From: Agromyces larvae
Lineage (GTDB): Bacteria; Actinomycetota; Actinomycetes; Actinomycetales; Microbacteriaceae
Direction of reading: 5' to 3'
NCBI RefSeq assembly: GCF_022811705.1
Contig: NZ_CP094528.1
Location: 3,906,001-3,970,000 of the forward strand
Length of the DNA stretch: 64,000 bases
Part shown: one piece after another, positions 1 through 6,910 of the stretch
Numbering within the stretch: the first letter of the stretch is position 1
Layout of the letters: every line of letters starts with the position of its first letter
Made by a program: the position numbers and the translations under genes
Notes under the pieces: generated by a model
The model's database searches: none
What the model was told of the DNA's origin: nothing
Seen by the model: only the letters and a program-made list of their open reading frames with translations

Positions 1-71
1 CGCGGTGCGCCGTCGTTACGCTGACAACGACGACGTGCCGCGGGGGTCGCGGCCGGGATGGAGGGGGTGCC
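1..71 (+). promoter_or_regulatory. Leader and probable promoter of the repeat-peptide operon
   Basis: A strong Shine-Dalgarno run (GGAGGGG, 60-66) precedes the ATG at 72 by 5 nt. TACGCT at 17-22 is a plausible -10 box. Further upstream control lies outside the window. Confidence 0.45.
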
Positions 72-329
72 ATGTCGATCAGCGATGACGACATCACGAA
101 CGAGCCGGGCGACGGCGGCGAGGGCGTGGCCGACGGCGGGGCGAACCCGCAGGGCCACGACGGCGGTGCCGACGGCTCGGCGGCAGCGGGTGAGGGCACG
201 GCCGACGGCGGTGCGAACCCGGGTGGTCACGACGGCGGCGCCGACGGCTCCGCAGGAGCCGGTGAGGGAACCGCCGACGGGGGAGCGAACCCCGGCGGTC
301 ACGACGGCGGCGCCGACGGCTCGGCCTGA
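72..329 (+). CDS. Gly/Asp-rich triple-repeat peptide, candidate substrate of the adjacent JmjC oxygenase
   Basis: An 85-residue acidic, glycine-rich peptide of no family I recognise. It has a 15-residue leader rich in Asp (SISDDDITNEPGDG), then three near-identical units of 24, 24 and 22 residues built on GEGxADGGANPxGHDGG-ADGSA. Each unit keeps one Asn-Pro, one His-Asp and several Asp-Gly pairs, and there are no Cys, Lys or aromatic residues. The start is set by the strong SD at 60-66. The stop TGA (327-329) shares its A with the ATG of the JmjC gene, so the two are translationally coupled. Leader-plus-core-repeat layout beside an oxygenase suggests a precursor (RiPP-like) or a low-complexity protein that is hydroxylated. 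That function is inference. Confidence 0.75.
   Translation: MSISDDDITNEPGDGGEGVADGGANPQGHDGGADGSAAAGEGTADGGANPGGHDGGADGSAGAGEGTADGGANPGGHDGGADGSA
117..326 (+). repeat. 72-nt in-frame tandem repeat, 2.9 copies
   Basis: Three units at 117-188, 189-260 and 261-326 encode the repeated peptide segments. Copies two and three differ mainly at third codon positions (for example aacccgggt versus aaccccggc), so the protein sequence rather than the DNA is being conserved. Confidence 0.9.
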
Positions 330-1579
330 TGGCGGATGAGCTGCGCGGGTCGGGCGACCGGCCCGCGCTCTCGCGCTGCATCAGCGTGGCATCCGACCGG
401 TTCGCGACCGAGTTCTGGTCGCGCGACGCGCTGCACTCACGGGCCGACGAACTCGCCGGGCCCGACGGATTCGCCGACCTGTTCTCGGCCGACGCGGTCG
501 ACGAACTCGTCTCCCGCCGCGGGGTGCGCACCCCGTTCATGCGCATGGCGAAGGACGGCGAGGTGCTGCCGGCCTCGGCGTACACGGCGTCGGGCGGGTT
601 CGGGGCCGAGGTGGGCGACCAGGTCGCGAGCGACCGGGTGTTCGCGCGGTTCGCGGATGGTGCGACGATCGTGCTGCAGGGCCTGCACCGGCTCTGGCCT
701 CCGCTCATCGAGTTCACCCGGCAGCTCGTCGACGATCTGGGGCATCCGGTGCAGGTGAACGCGTACGTCACGCCGCCGGGTTCGCAGGGGTTCGACCCGC
801 ACTACGACACCCATGACGTGTTCGTGCTGCAGATCGCGGGCGAGAAGCACTGGCGGATCCACCGGCCGGTGCACGTCGACCCGCTCGCCTCGCAGCCGTG
901 GAGCGGGCATCGCGAGGCGGTCGCCCGTGCGGCGCTCGAGGAGCCGGCGATCGACGCCGTGTTCCGGCCGGGCGACGCGCTGTACCTGCCGCGCGGCTGG
1001 ATCCACTCGGCGGTCGCCGGCGGCGACGAGACGAGCGTGCACCTCACGATCGGGGTGTCGGCGTACACGCACGCCGACGTGGTGCAGGCGCTCGTGGCGC
1101 GGGTCGGCGACAGCGAGCGGTTGCGCGCGTCGCTGCCGCTCGGCGTCGACTTCGACGACGCCGAGCAGATGGCCGGCATCGTGCGCGACACCGTCGACGC
1201 GCTCGTCGAACTCGTGCAGCGACCGGATGCCTCGGCCACGGCGTCGGCACTCGCGCAGCGGTTCGACCGCGACATCCGCCCCGAGCCCGTCGCCCCGCTC
1301 GCGACGCTCGCCGCGCTCGCGGCGATCGACGGATCGAGCGTGGTGCGGCGCCGCGAGGCCCTGCGCGTGCGGGTCGATCTCGACGACGATCGCGTGCGAG
1401 TGGTCACGCGCGGGACGACGCTCTCGCTGCCCATCGAGGCCGAGCCTGCGGTGCGTCGCATCGTCGCGGGCGAGCCGGTGCGGGTCGGCGAGCTGCCCGG
1501 CCTCGACGCCGAGAGCGCGGTGGTCGTGGCCCGTCGTCTCGTGCGCGAGCGCATCGCGGTGATCGAGACGTCCGAGTAG
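329..1579 (+). CDS. JmjC/cupin_4-type Fe(II)/2-oxoglutarate oxygenase (ribosomal-oxygenase-like)
   Basis: A 416-residue protein of the cupin_4/JmjC family (YcfD, MINA53 and NO66 relatives), which hydroxylate Arg or His side chains in proteins. The iron triad is visible: H158-Y-D160 in DPHYDTHD and distal H226 in PRGWIHSAV, with K173 in GEKHW nearby as a possible 2-oxoglutarate contact. The C-terminal ~100 residues resemble the winged-helix region of ribosomal oxygenases. The ATG overlaps the stop of the repeat peptide by one base and the stop is 3 nt before the next gene, so all three should be co-translated. Known relatives act on ribosomal proteins; here the adjacent repeat peptide is the more economical substrate guess. 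Family assignment is firm, substrate is inferred. Confidence 0.85.
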   Translation: MADELRGSGDRPALSRCISVASDRFATEFWSRDALHSRADELAGPDGFADLFSADAVDELVSRRGVRTPFMRMAKDGEVLPASAYTASGGFGAEVGDQVASDRVFARFADGATIVLQGLHRLWPPLIEFTRQLVDDLGHPVQVNAYVTPPGSQGFDPHYDTHDVFVLQIAGEKHWRIHRPVHVDPLASQPWSGHREAVARAALEEPAIDAVFRPGDALYLPRGWIHSAVAGGDETSVHLTIGVSAYTHADVVQALVARVGDSERLRASLPLGVDFDDAEQMAGIVRDTVDALVELVQRPDASATASALAQRFDRDIRPEPVAPLATLAALAAIDGSSVVRRREALRVRVDLDDDRVRVVTRGTTLSLPIEAEPAVRRIVAGEPVRVGELPGLDAESAVVVARRLVRERIAVIETSE

Positions 1580-1582
1580 GCC

Positions 1583-2509
1583 GTGACCCTCGACGCCGAG
1601 CACTGGGCGCCCTGCAGCGACCGGGCCCGTGAGCGCGGCGACCCGCTCGCGGGCACCGCGCCGCGGGGCATCCGGTGGTTCCTGCTCGAGGTAGCGACGA
1701 GCTGGGGCCCGAACGCGCTGCTCGACGCGCCGTTCGACCGTGCGATCGGGCGCGCCCTGGTGCGCCGCGTCGAGGCGGCCGGGATGCGGATCCTCGCGAT
1801 CCGCCGCACCGGGCGGCGCGCGCCGCCGCCCGTGCAGCGATGGGCGATCGTCGACTCCCGCCCCGGACTCGAGTCGATCGTCTGGGGCGAGACGGCGGAT
1901 GCCTCGGGGCTGCTCGACGTGCCGCTCGACGGGTCGACGGGCACACCCTCTGATGAGCCGATCTACGCGGTCTGCGCGCACGGCCGGCACGACCGCTGCT
2001 GCGCGGTGCGGGGCCGCAGGGTCGCGACCGCACTCGCCGCCGCCCGACCCGAGCAGACCTGGGAGTGCTCGCACCTCGGCGGCGATCGGTTCGCCGGCAC
2101 CATGGTCGTGTTCCCGCACGGGCTGTACTACGGGTACGCCGACGACTCGCCCGACGACGGCGAGCCGACGCCGCTGCGCATCGCCGACGCGTTCGAGGAA
2201 GGTCGGGTCGTGCCCGAGCACCTGCGCGGACGCAGCTCGCTGACCCATGCCGTGCAGGCCGCGCAGCACTACGCACGCCGGGAGTTCGGCGACGACCGCA
2301 TCGCGGCGTACCCGCCGCTCGACGAGGCGGTCACCGACGACGGCTGGCGGGTGCGGCTCGGGCTCGGCAACGGGGGTGCCGTCGTGGTCGACCTCGTCGA
2401 CGAGCCGTCGCCCCCGCTGCTGTCGACGTGCGCCGCGACCCGGCTCGTGCGGGTGCGGCAGTTCGCACTGCGCGCGCTGCGGGTGCAGCCCGCCCCACTG
2501 GTCGAGTAG
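1583..2509 (+). CDS. Sucrase/ferredoxin-like protein (Suc_Fer, thioredoxin-like [2Fe-2S] fold)
   Basis: A 308-residue member of the Suc_Fer-like family (PF06999). The cluster-binding region is clear: C131-A-H-G-R-H-D-R-C139-C140 followed by W-E-C162-S-H-L-GGDRFAG, the usual Cys-rich block plus HxGGDR signature. An additional N-terminal Cys is at position 11. The GTG start at 1583 lies 3 nt after the JmjC stop. Such proteins are thought to be ferredoxin-like electron carriers, but most are uncharacterised. In this operon it could supply or sense redox state for peptide modification; 2-oxoglutarate oxygenases do not strictly need a ferredoxin, so the link is contextual only. Confidence 0.85.
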   Translation: MTLDAEHWAPCSDRARERGDPLAGTAPRGIRWFLLEVATSWGPNALLDAPFDRAIGRALVRRVEAAGMRILAIRRTGRRAPPPVQRWAIVDSRPGLESIVWGETADASGLLDVPLDGSTGTPSDEPIYAVCAHGRHDRCCAVRGRRVATALAAARPEQTWECSHLGGDRFAGTMVVFPHGLYYGYADDSPDDGEPTPLRIADAFEEGRVVPEHLRGRSSLTHAVQAAQHYARREFGDDRIAAYPPLDEAVTDDGWRVRLGLGNGGAVVVDLVDEPSPPLLSTCAATRLVRVRQFALRALRVQPAPLVE

Positions 2510-2510
2510 G

Positions 2511-2560
2511 CCGCGAAGCGCGGTTCAGCCCGCGAAGCGCGGTTCAGCCCGCGAAGCGCC
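2511..2560. repeat. 19-bp tandem repeat (about 2.6 copies) at a convergent gene junction
   Basis: The unit CCGCGAAGCGCGGTTCAGC occurs at 2511-2529 and 2530-2548, then partially from 2549. Each copy carries a 5-bp hairpin CCGCG-AAG-CGCGG and repeats the last codons plus stop (minus-strand TGA) of the amine-oxidase gene. It fills the 34 bp between two converging genes and may act as a bidirectional terminator, although there is no T-tract. Confidence 0.85.
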
Positions 2561-3725
2561 GCGGGTCGAGGAACCCCGCCTCGGTGAACGGCTCCTCGCC
2601 GGCCACCGCTTGCGCCACGAGCTCGCCGAGCGCCGACGCGTGCTTGAACGAGTGCCCCGAGCACCCTCCGCCGACGAACACGCGCGGATGCGCGGTCGGC
2701 CCGACGACGAACTGCCCGTCGGGCGTGTGCGTCATGATGCAGGTCGTCACGCCCGACGGCTCGGGCTGGAGGTCGGGGAAGGTCGCGGCGACGAGCGCAG
2801 CGATCTCATCGGTCTCGCCCGGGTGCACGACCCGGTCGATCGCGTCGGGGTCGTCGCTCGGGAACGGCCCGTCGAACTCGGGGCCTGCTTTCGCGTCGAA
2901 GCTCGCGAACTCCGACGAGCCGGATGCGTCGGATGCCCCGTGCCCCCAGATCCACGTGTCGCGCCCGGGCACGCTGCGGATGAACACCGGCAGCACTCCG
3001 AGATCCGCGCGGTGCCCTTCTCGAGCGCGGAACCACGTCATGACGACCCGGTGCGGCGTCAGCGGCACGTCGGGCACGAACCGGCCGATCCACGGCCCCG
3101 CCGTGACGGCGACCTGCCGCACGCGCACGGGCGCGGCATCCGGATCGTCGACCGTGACCGTCACGCCCTCGTCGTCGGGCTCGATCGCGACCACCCGCGT
3201 GCCCGTGCGGATGCGCGCGCCCGCCGCGCGGGCGGCATCGACGGCGGCGACGATCGCCGCCTCGGGGCGCAGGATGCCGGCCTCGGGATCCCACACGCCG
3301 ACGTCGCCGTCGTCGATCCGCGCGTTCGCGGGCGACCGGCGCGCGATGCCCTCGGCGTCGAGCCGCTCGACGGGCAGGTCGTGCGCCGCGGCGGCGGCGA
3401 GGGTGCCGGTGATCAGGTGCGAGTCGGGCGGGCCGATCATGATGCCGCCGGTCTCGAGGAACAGCGGAACCCGAGCGGATGCCTCGAGCTCGCGCCACAG
3501 GTCGCGCGCCCGCCGCGCGATCGGGGTGAGGCCCGGGTGCTCGAGGCACGCGACGCGGAACAACCGGGTCTGCCCGGTCGACCCGCCCCACGGGTGCCCC
3601 GGCTCGAACTGCTCGAACCCGATCACGTCGAGCCCGCGCGCGGCGAGCCGCCACGCGGCGCTCGACCCGACCGCGCCGAGCCCGATCACGGCGACGTCGG
3701 CGTCGAACACGTCGGCACGGGGCAT
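2544..3725 (-). CDS. Monomeric sarcosine oxidase / N-methyltryptophan oxidase family FAD amine oxidase
   Basis: A 393-residue FAD-dependent oxidoreductase of the MSOX/MTOX (DAO) family, normal length. It has an N-terminal Rossmann dinucleotide motif (VIGLGAVGSSAAWRLAARG), then GGSTGQTRLFR typical of MSOX. The C-terminal GGGCSGHSFKHASALGE carries the Cys used for covalent flavin attachment in this family. These enzymes oxidise secondary or primary amino acids, releasing H2O2 and an aldehyde or imine. The gene lies 13 bp downstream of the EctB-like aminotransferase on the same strand, so both probably act on a shared amino acid or diamine. The exact substrate cannot be read from sequence. Confidence 0.85.
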   Translation of the reverse strand: MPRADVFDADVAVIGLGAVGSSAAWRLAARGLDVIGFEQFEPGHPWGGSTGQTRLFRVACLEHPGLTPIARRARDLWRELEASARVPLFLETGGIMIGPPDSHLITGTLAAAAAHDLPVERLDAEGIARRSPANARIDDGDVGVWDPEAGILRPEAAIVAAVDAARAAGARIRTGTRVVAIEPDDEGVTVTVDDPDAAPVRVRQVAVTAGPWIGRFVPDVPLTPHRVVMTWFRAREGHRADLGVLPVFIRSVPGRDTWIWGHGASDASGSSEFASFDAKAGPEFDGPFPSDDPDAIDRVVHPGETDEIAALVAATFPDLQPEPSGVTTCIMTHTPDGQFVVGPTAHPRVFVGGGCSGHSFKHASALGELVAQAVAGEEPFTEAGFLDPRRFAG

Positions 3726-3738
3726 CCGCTCGACCGTT

Positions 3739-5037
3739 CTACCCGGCGAGCACCGCCGCGAGGCTCTCGCGCACGATCGCGAGGCCCCGGCGCAGCTCGT
3801 CGTCGGTGATGGTGAGGGCCGGCAGGAACTTCAGCACCTCGTCGAACGCGCCCGAGGTCTCGATGACGAGCCCGCGCGTGAACGCCTCCTTCGAGACGCG
3901 GCCCGCGAGCGTGCGGTCGCCGTCGCAGACGAGCCCCTGGAACAGCCCGCGGCCGCGCACCGTGAAGCCCTGCTCGGGGTGCTCGGCGGCGATCTGCTCG
4001 AGCTCGCCGCGCAGCAGCGCCGACTTCGCGGCCACCTGCCGCATGAACGCGTCGTCGGCCCAGTAGGTCTCGAGTGCGACGCGCGCCGACACGAACGCGA
4101 GGTTGTTGCCGCGGAAGGTGCCGGTGTGCTGGCCCGGCTTCCACACGTCGACCTCGGGGCGCAGCAGCAGCAGCGACATCGGCAGGCCCGAACCCGAGAT
4201 CGACTTCGAGACGGTGACGAGGTCGGGCACGATGCCCGACTCCTCGAACGCGAAGAACGCGCCCGTGCGGCCGACGCCGGCCTGGATCTCGTCGAGGATG
4301 AGCAGGATGCCCCGCTCCTCGGTGATGCGACGCAGGCGCTGCAGCCACGACGCGCTCGCGACGTTGATGCCGCCCTCGCCCTGCACCGCCTCGACGATGA
4401 CGGCCGCGGGCAGGTCGAGGCCCGAGCCGGCGTCGTCGAGCATCTTCTCGAACAGGTCGAGGGTGTCGACGTCGGGGCCGAGGTAGCCGTCGTACGGCAG
4501 CCGGGCGACGTCGTCGAGGCCGACGCCGGCCGCGCCCCGGTAGTGGCTGTTGCCGGTCGCGGCGAGCGAGCCGAGGCTGAGGCCGTGGAACGCGTTGGTG
4601 AACGCGACGACGGTCGCACGGCCGGTCGCGGTGCGCGCGATCTTCAGCGCCGCCTCGACCGCGTTCGCGCCGGTCGGGCCGGTGAACTGCAGCTTGTGAT
4701 CGAGGCCGCGGGGTTCGAGGATGAACCGCTCGAAGGCCTCGATGAACGCCTTCTTGGCCGAGGTGGCCATGTCGAGCCCGTGGATGATGCCGCCCCGCTC
4801 GAGGTACTCGACGAGCGCGGCCGTGAACGCCGGGTTGTTGTGTCCGTAGTTGAGCACGCCCGCCCCGGCGAAGAAGTCGAGGTACTCGCGCCCGTCGGCG
4901 TCGACGAGGGTCGACCCGGTGGCGCGGTCGAACACGGTCGGGAAGGCGCGGACGTACCCGCGCACCTCGGACTCGCGACGGTTGAAGACGTCGAGGCTGG
5001 TGGCGCTCGCGGTGGCGGCGGCGGTTTCGCTGCTCAT
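3739..5037 (-). CDS. Diaminobutyrate--2-oxoglutarate transaminase-like class III aminotransferase (EctB family)
   Basis: A 432-residue PLP enzyme. EctB hallmarks are visible: N-terminal FNRRESEVRGYVRAFP, FTGPTGANAVEAALK, the Asp-containing LILDEIQAGVGRTG, and the PLP lysine in TVSKSISGSGLPMS. The start is the ATG at 5035-5037, preceded by GAGAGGAG; longer open frames upstream are shadows of other genes. EctB normally makes 2,4-diaminobutyrate for ectoine or siderophores, but ectA and ectC are not adjacent. The only same-strand partner is the FAD amine oxidase 13 bp downstream. It may therefore serve a catabolic or siderophore route, or the rest of the pathway is elsewhere. Confidence 0.85.
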   Translation of the reverse strand: MSSETAAATASATSLDVFNRRESEVRGYVRAFPTVFDRATGSTLVDADGREYLDFFAGAGVLNYGHNNPAFTAALVEYLERGGIIHGLDMATSAKKAFIEAFERFILEPRGLDHKLQFTGPTGANAVEAALKIARTATGRATVVAFTNAFHGLSLGSLAATGNSHYRGAAGVGLDDVARLPYDGYLGPDVDTLDLFEKMLDDAGSGLDLPAAVIVEAVQGEGGINVASASWLQRLRRITEERGILLILDEIQAGVGRTGAFFAFEESGIVPDLVTVSKSISGSGLPMSLLLLRPEVDVWKPGQHTGTFRGNNLAFVSARVALETYWADDAFMRQVAAKSALLRGELEQIAAEHPEQGFTVRGRGLFQGLVCDGDRTLAGRVSKEAFTRGLVIETSGAFDEVLKFLPALTITDDELRRGLAIVRESLAAVLAG

Positions 5038-5145
5038 GGCAGACGGACTCCTCTCGAGAGGCGACGGTGGCGGTGCATCCGACCCTAGTTGCTCTGCGTG
5101 AGTGCGAGGTGTGACGGATGCGGCGGAATCGGCGAGAATAGCGAT

Positions 5146-5577
5146 GTGACAGAGACGATGGATGCCTCGCAGCACGCGCCGCACGCGGCAGGCGACTGCC
5201 CCGAGTGCTTCGTCGAACTGCAGCGCGACGGCGAGTGGTGGAAGGCACGCCCGGTGGGTTCGCGGTTCGTGGGGCTCGTGGTCGCCCGCGACGACATGCC
5301 GTCGGTGGTCGAGCAGCGCGACGATCTGGCACGGTTCGGCGTGGCGATCCTCGACTTCCGGCACCCGGCGCCCGAGGCCCTCGAGACGTGGGGGCAGCGG
5401 CTGGAGCGACTCGTGGCCACGCTGAAGTCGGGCGACGTGCTCGTCGTCGCGAACCGGCACGCGCTCGGCCGCACCACCGAGGAGGAGACCCGCACCCTCA
5501 CCGCGCTCCGCGCGCGCGGCATCGTGGTGAAGGTGCTGAGCCACGGCGCTCGCCACCTCACCGACGCCGACCGCTGA
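5146..5577 (+). CDS. Degenerate serine-recombinase-like (resolvase N-terminal) domain protein
   Basis: A 143-residue protein starting at GTG 5146, which lies 6 nt behind the -10-like GAGAAT (leaderless). After a small C-x2-C segment (GDCPECFVEL), residues ~35-135 follow the resolvase N-terminal fold: FVGLVVARDD replaces the usual YxRVS start, the central part is present, and LKSGDVLVVANRHALGR matches the family's GDxLVVxxxDRLGR block. The catalytic Ser is missing (VVARDD instead of RVS) and no DNA-binding C-terminus exists, so recombinase activity is unlikely. The last 20 bp overlap the convergent SDR gene. Similar small proteins are common in related genomes, with no known role. Confidence 0.6.
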   Translation: MTETMDASQHAPHAAGDCPECFVELQRDGEWWKARPVGSRFVGLVVARDDMPSVVEQRDDLARFGVAILDFRHPAPEALETWGQRLERLVATLKSGDVLVVANRHALGRTTEEETRTLTALRARGIVVKVLSHGARHLTDADR

Positions 5578-6313
5578 GCCACTCCTCGAAGGTCGTGGTC
5601 GCGAGCTCCGCGTCGGGTCCGGGAAGCAGTTCGTCTCCGGTGAGTCGGGTGCCGAAGTAGCGCGCGTCGGGGTCGACGACGACGGGTCGGATGTCTCCCC
5701 GCCACGCCTGCACACGGCGCACCAGGTCGACCATCGCGAACGGTTCGGGGCCCGCGATCTCGAGGATGCCGTTCTGTGGATCGGCGACGGCGATGCGGGC
5801 GAGGGCGGTCGAGACATCCGACGCGGCCATCGGCTGCTGCCTGCCGGGCGGCACCCGCACCACGCCGTCGACCGCGAGCGTGTCGGCGATGTGCGCCACG
5901 AACTCGAAGAACTGCGTCGCACGCACGATCGTGAACGGACTGCCCGCCGTGCGGATCACCTGCTCCTGCACGGCCTTCGCGTGCAGGAACCCGCTCTCGG
6001 GCACCCGGTCGCAGCCGACGACCGAGAGGGCGACGTGGTGCGCGACCCCGGCCGCTCGCTCGGCGGCCAGGAGGTTCGCGGTCGTGGTCTCGAAGAACGC
6101 GCGCACCTCATCGCCCGATGCCTGATCGGACGCCGGTCGCAGCACGTCGACGACCGCGTCCGCACCGGCGACCGCCTCGGCCAGCCCGGCGCCGGTGAAC
6201 GCGTCGACCCCCGTCGCGCGGGACGCTGCGACGACCTCGTGCCCGGCATCGACGAGTGCCGGCACGATACCCCGCCCGATGGTGCCCGTGGCTCCGACGA
6301 CGACGATGCGCAT
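5558..6313 (-). CDS. NAD(P)-binding atypical SDR (NmrA/epimerase-like), ECF41-type target
   Basis: A 251-residue Rossmann protein with GATGTIGRGIVPAL at the N-terminus. It lacks the Tyr-x3-Lys pair of classical SDRs and resembles NmrA/NAD-dependent epimerases (for example VRATQFFEFVAHIADTL). A good SD (GAGGAGGG) precedes the ATG at 6313. It is one of the 'COE' families (carboxymuconolactone decarboxylase, oxidoreductase, epimerase) known to be driven by ECF41 sigma factors, and a matching promoter lies upstream on the minus strand. A paralogue of the same length is at 53334-54089. Its 3' end overlaps the converging resolvase-like gene by 20 bp. Confidence 0.8.
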   Translation of the reverse strand: MRIVVVGATGTIGRGIVPALVDAGHEVVAASRATGVDAFTGAGLAEAVAGADAVVDVLRPASDQASGDEVRAFFETTTANLLAAERAAGVAHHVALSVVGCDRVPESGFLHAKAVQEQVIRTAGSPFTIVRATQFFEFVAHIADTLAVDGVVRVPPGRQQPMAASDVSTALARIAVADPQNGILEIAGPEPFAMVDLVRRVQAWRGDIRPVVVDPDARYFGTRLTGDELLPGPDAELATTTFEEWLSGRRR

Positions 6314-6347
6314 GGCGGCCCTCCTCAGCGGTGTCCTCGGCAGCTCC

Positions 6348-6399
6348 GACCGGGTCGCGACCGGTCGTGTGACGTCACACCGCCGGCCCCTGCCCGGTC
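6348..6399. promoter_or_regulatory. Divergent ECF41-type promoter pair sharing a perfect palindrome
   Basis: GTGTGACGTCACAC (6367-6380) is a perfect 14-bp palindrome. Read rightward it gives CGTCACA (6373-6379), N16, GGTC (6396-6399). Read leftward it gives CGTCACA (6374-6368), N16, GGTC (6351-6348). Both match the published ECF41 consensus TGTCACA-N16-CGTC closely, with identical spacing. One -35 core would thus serve both the SDR gene and the acetyltransferase gene. Confidence 0.7.
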
Positions 6400-6453
6400 G
6401 AAGCTGACGACGGAGTCGGCGGCCTCAGCCGCCGACGAACGAGGGAGGACACG

Positions 6454-6888
6454 ATGGGCGCTGCGGACGGATTCACGATGGAGTACCCGGATGCCTCAGG
6501 GTATCCCGACGGCACCGGACTGCTCGACGAGGGCACGGCGGCGCTCGTCGCCGAGGTCGCGGTCGACGGGGTGCGCGAGGTCGACACCCCCTCGGCGGAG
6601 TCCGACGGCGAGATCGCGGTGCGACGAGATGTCGATCGATCGGCGTACGTCGCCACGCTCGAGGGGCGTGAGCTCGCGCACCTCGAGTACCTCGACGAGG
6701 GCGACCGGCTGGTGGTGGTCACGACGGTCGTCGAGCCCGAGTTCCGCGGCCGCGGCATTGCGATCGCCATGATCGCGACCGCCCTCGACGACCTGCGCGA
6801 ACGCGGCCAGCGCATCATCGTGCGGTGCCCGGTGGTGGCTGCGTTCATGCGCTCGAACCTGCAGTACACCGACCTGCTCGCGGAGTGA
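6454..6888 (+). CDS. Small GNAT-family N-acetyltransferase (YjdJ/GCN5-related type)
   Basis: A 144-residue protein. Its second half matches the compact N-acetyltransferase_CG type: GRELAHLEYLDEGDRLVVVTTVVEP, then the acetyl-CoA loop FRGRGIAIAMIATALDDLRERG (R-G-R-G-I-A). The ATG at 6454 follows GGGAGGACACG. The first ~55 residues are acidic and not conserved in the family as I know it. It is divergent from the NmrA-like SDR, and both lie behind ECF41-type promoter elements sharing one palindrome, so co-expression is likely. Substrate unknown. Confidence 0.75.
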   Translation: MGAADGFTMEYPDASGYPDGTGLLDEGTAALVAEVAVDGVREVDTPSAESDGEIAVRRDVDRSAYVATLEGRELAHLEYLDEGDRLVVVTTVVEPEFRGRGIAIAMIATALDDLRERGQRIIVRCPVVAAFMRSNLQYTDLLAE

Positions 6889-6910
6889 TCCGCGCTCTGC
6901 GCCGCCCGGC

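Noticed and set aside
117..326. Regular 72-nt repeats as a CRISPR array
   Set aside because: Units are contiguous, in frame and have no spacers; they encode a repeated peptide.
2544..5037. Ectoine biosynthesis cluster
   Set aside because: Only an EctB-type gene is present; no ectA, ectC or ectD-like gene adjoins it.
2065..5088. Very long open frame on the plus strand opposite the oxidase and aminotransferase genes
   Set aside because: Arg/Ala/Pro-rich translation with no domain, antisense to two clear enzymes; a typical high-GC shadow.
5146..5577. Active serine recombinase or phage/plasmid resolvase
   Set aside because: The catalytic Ser motif is missing and no DNA-binding domain or att-like repeat is present.
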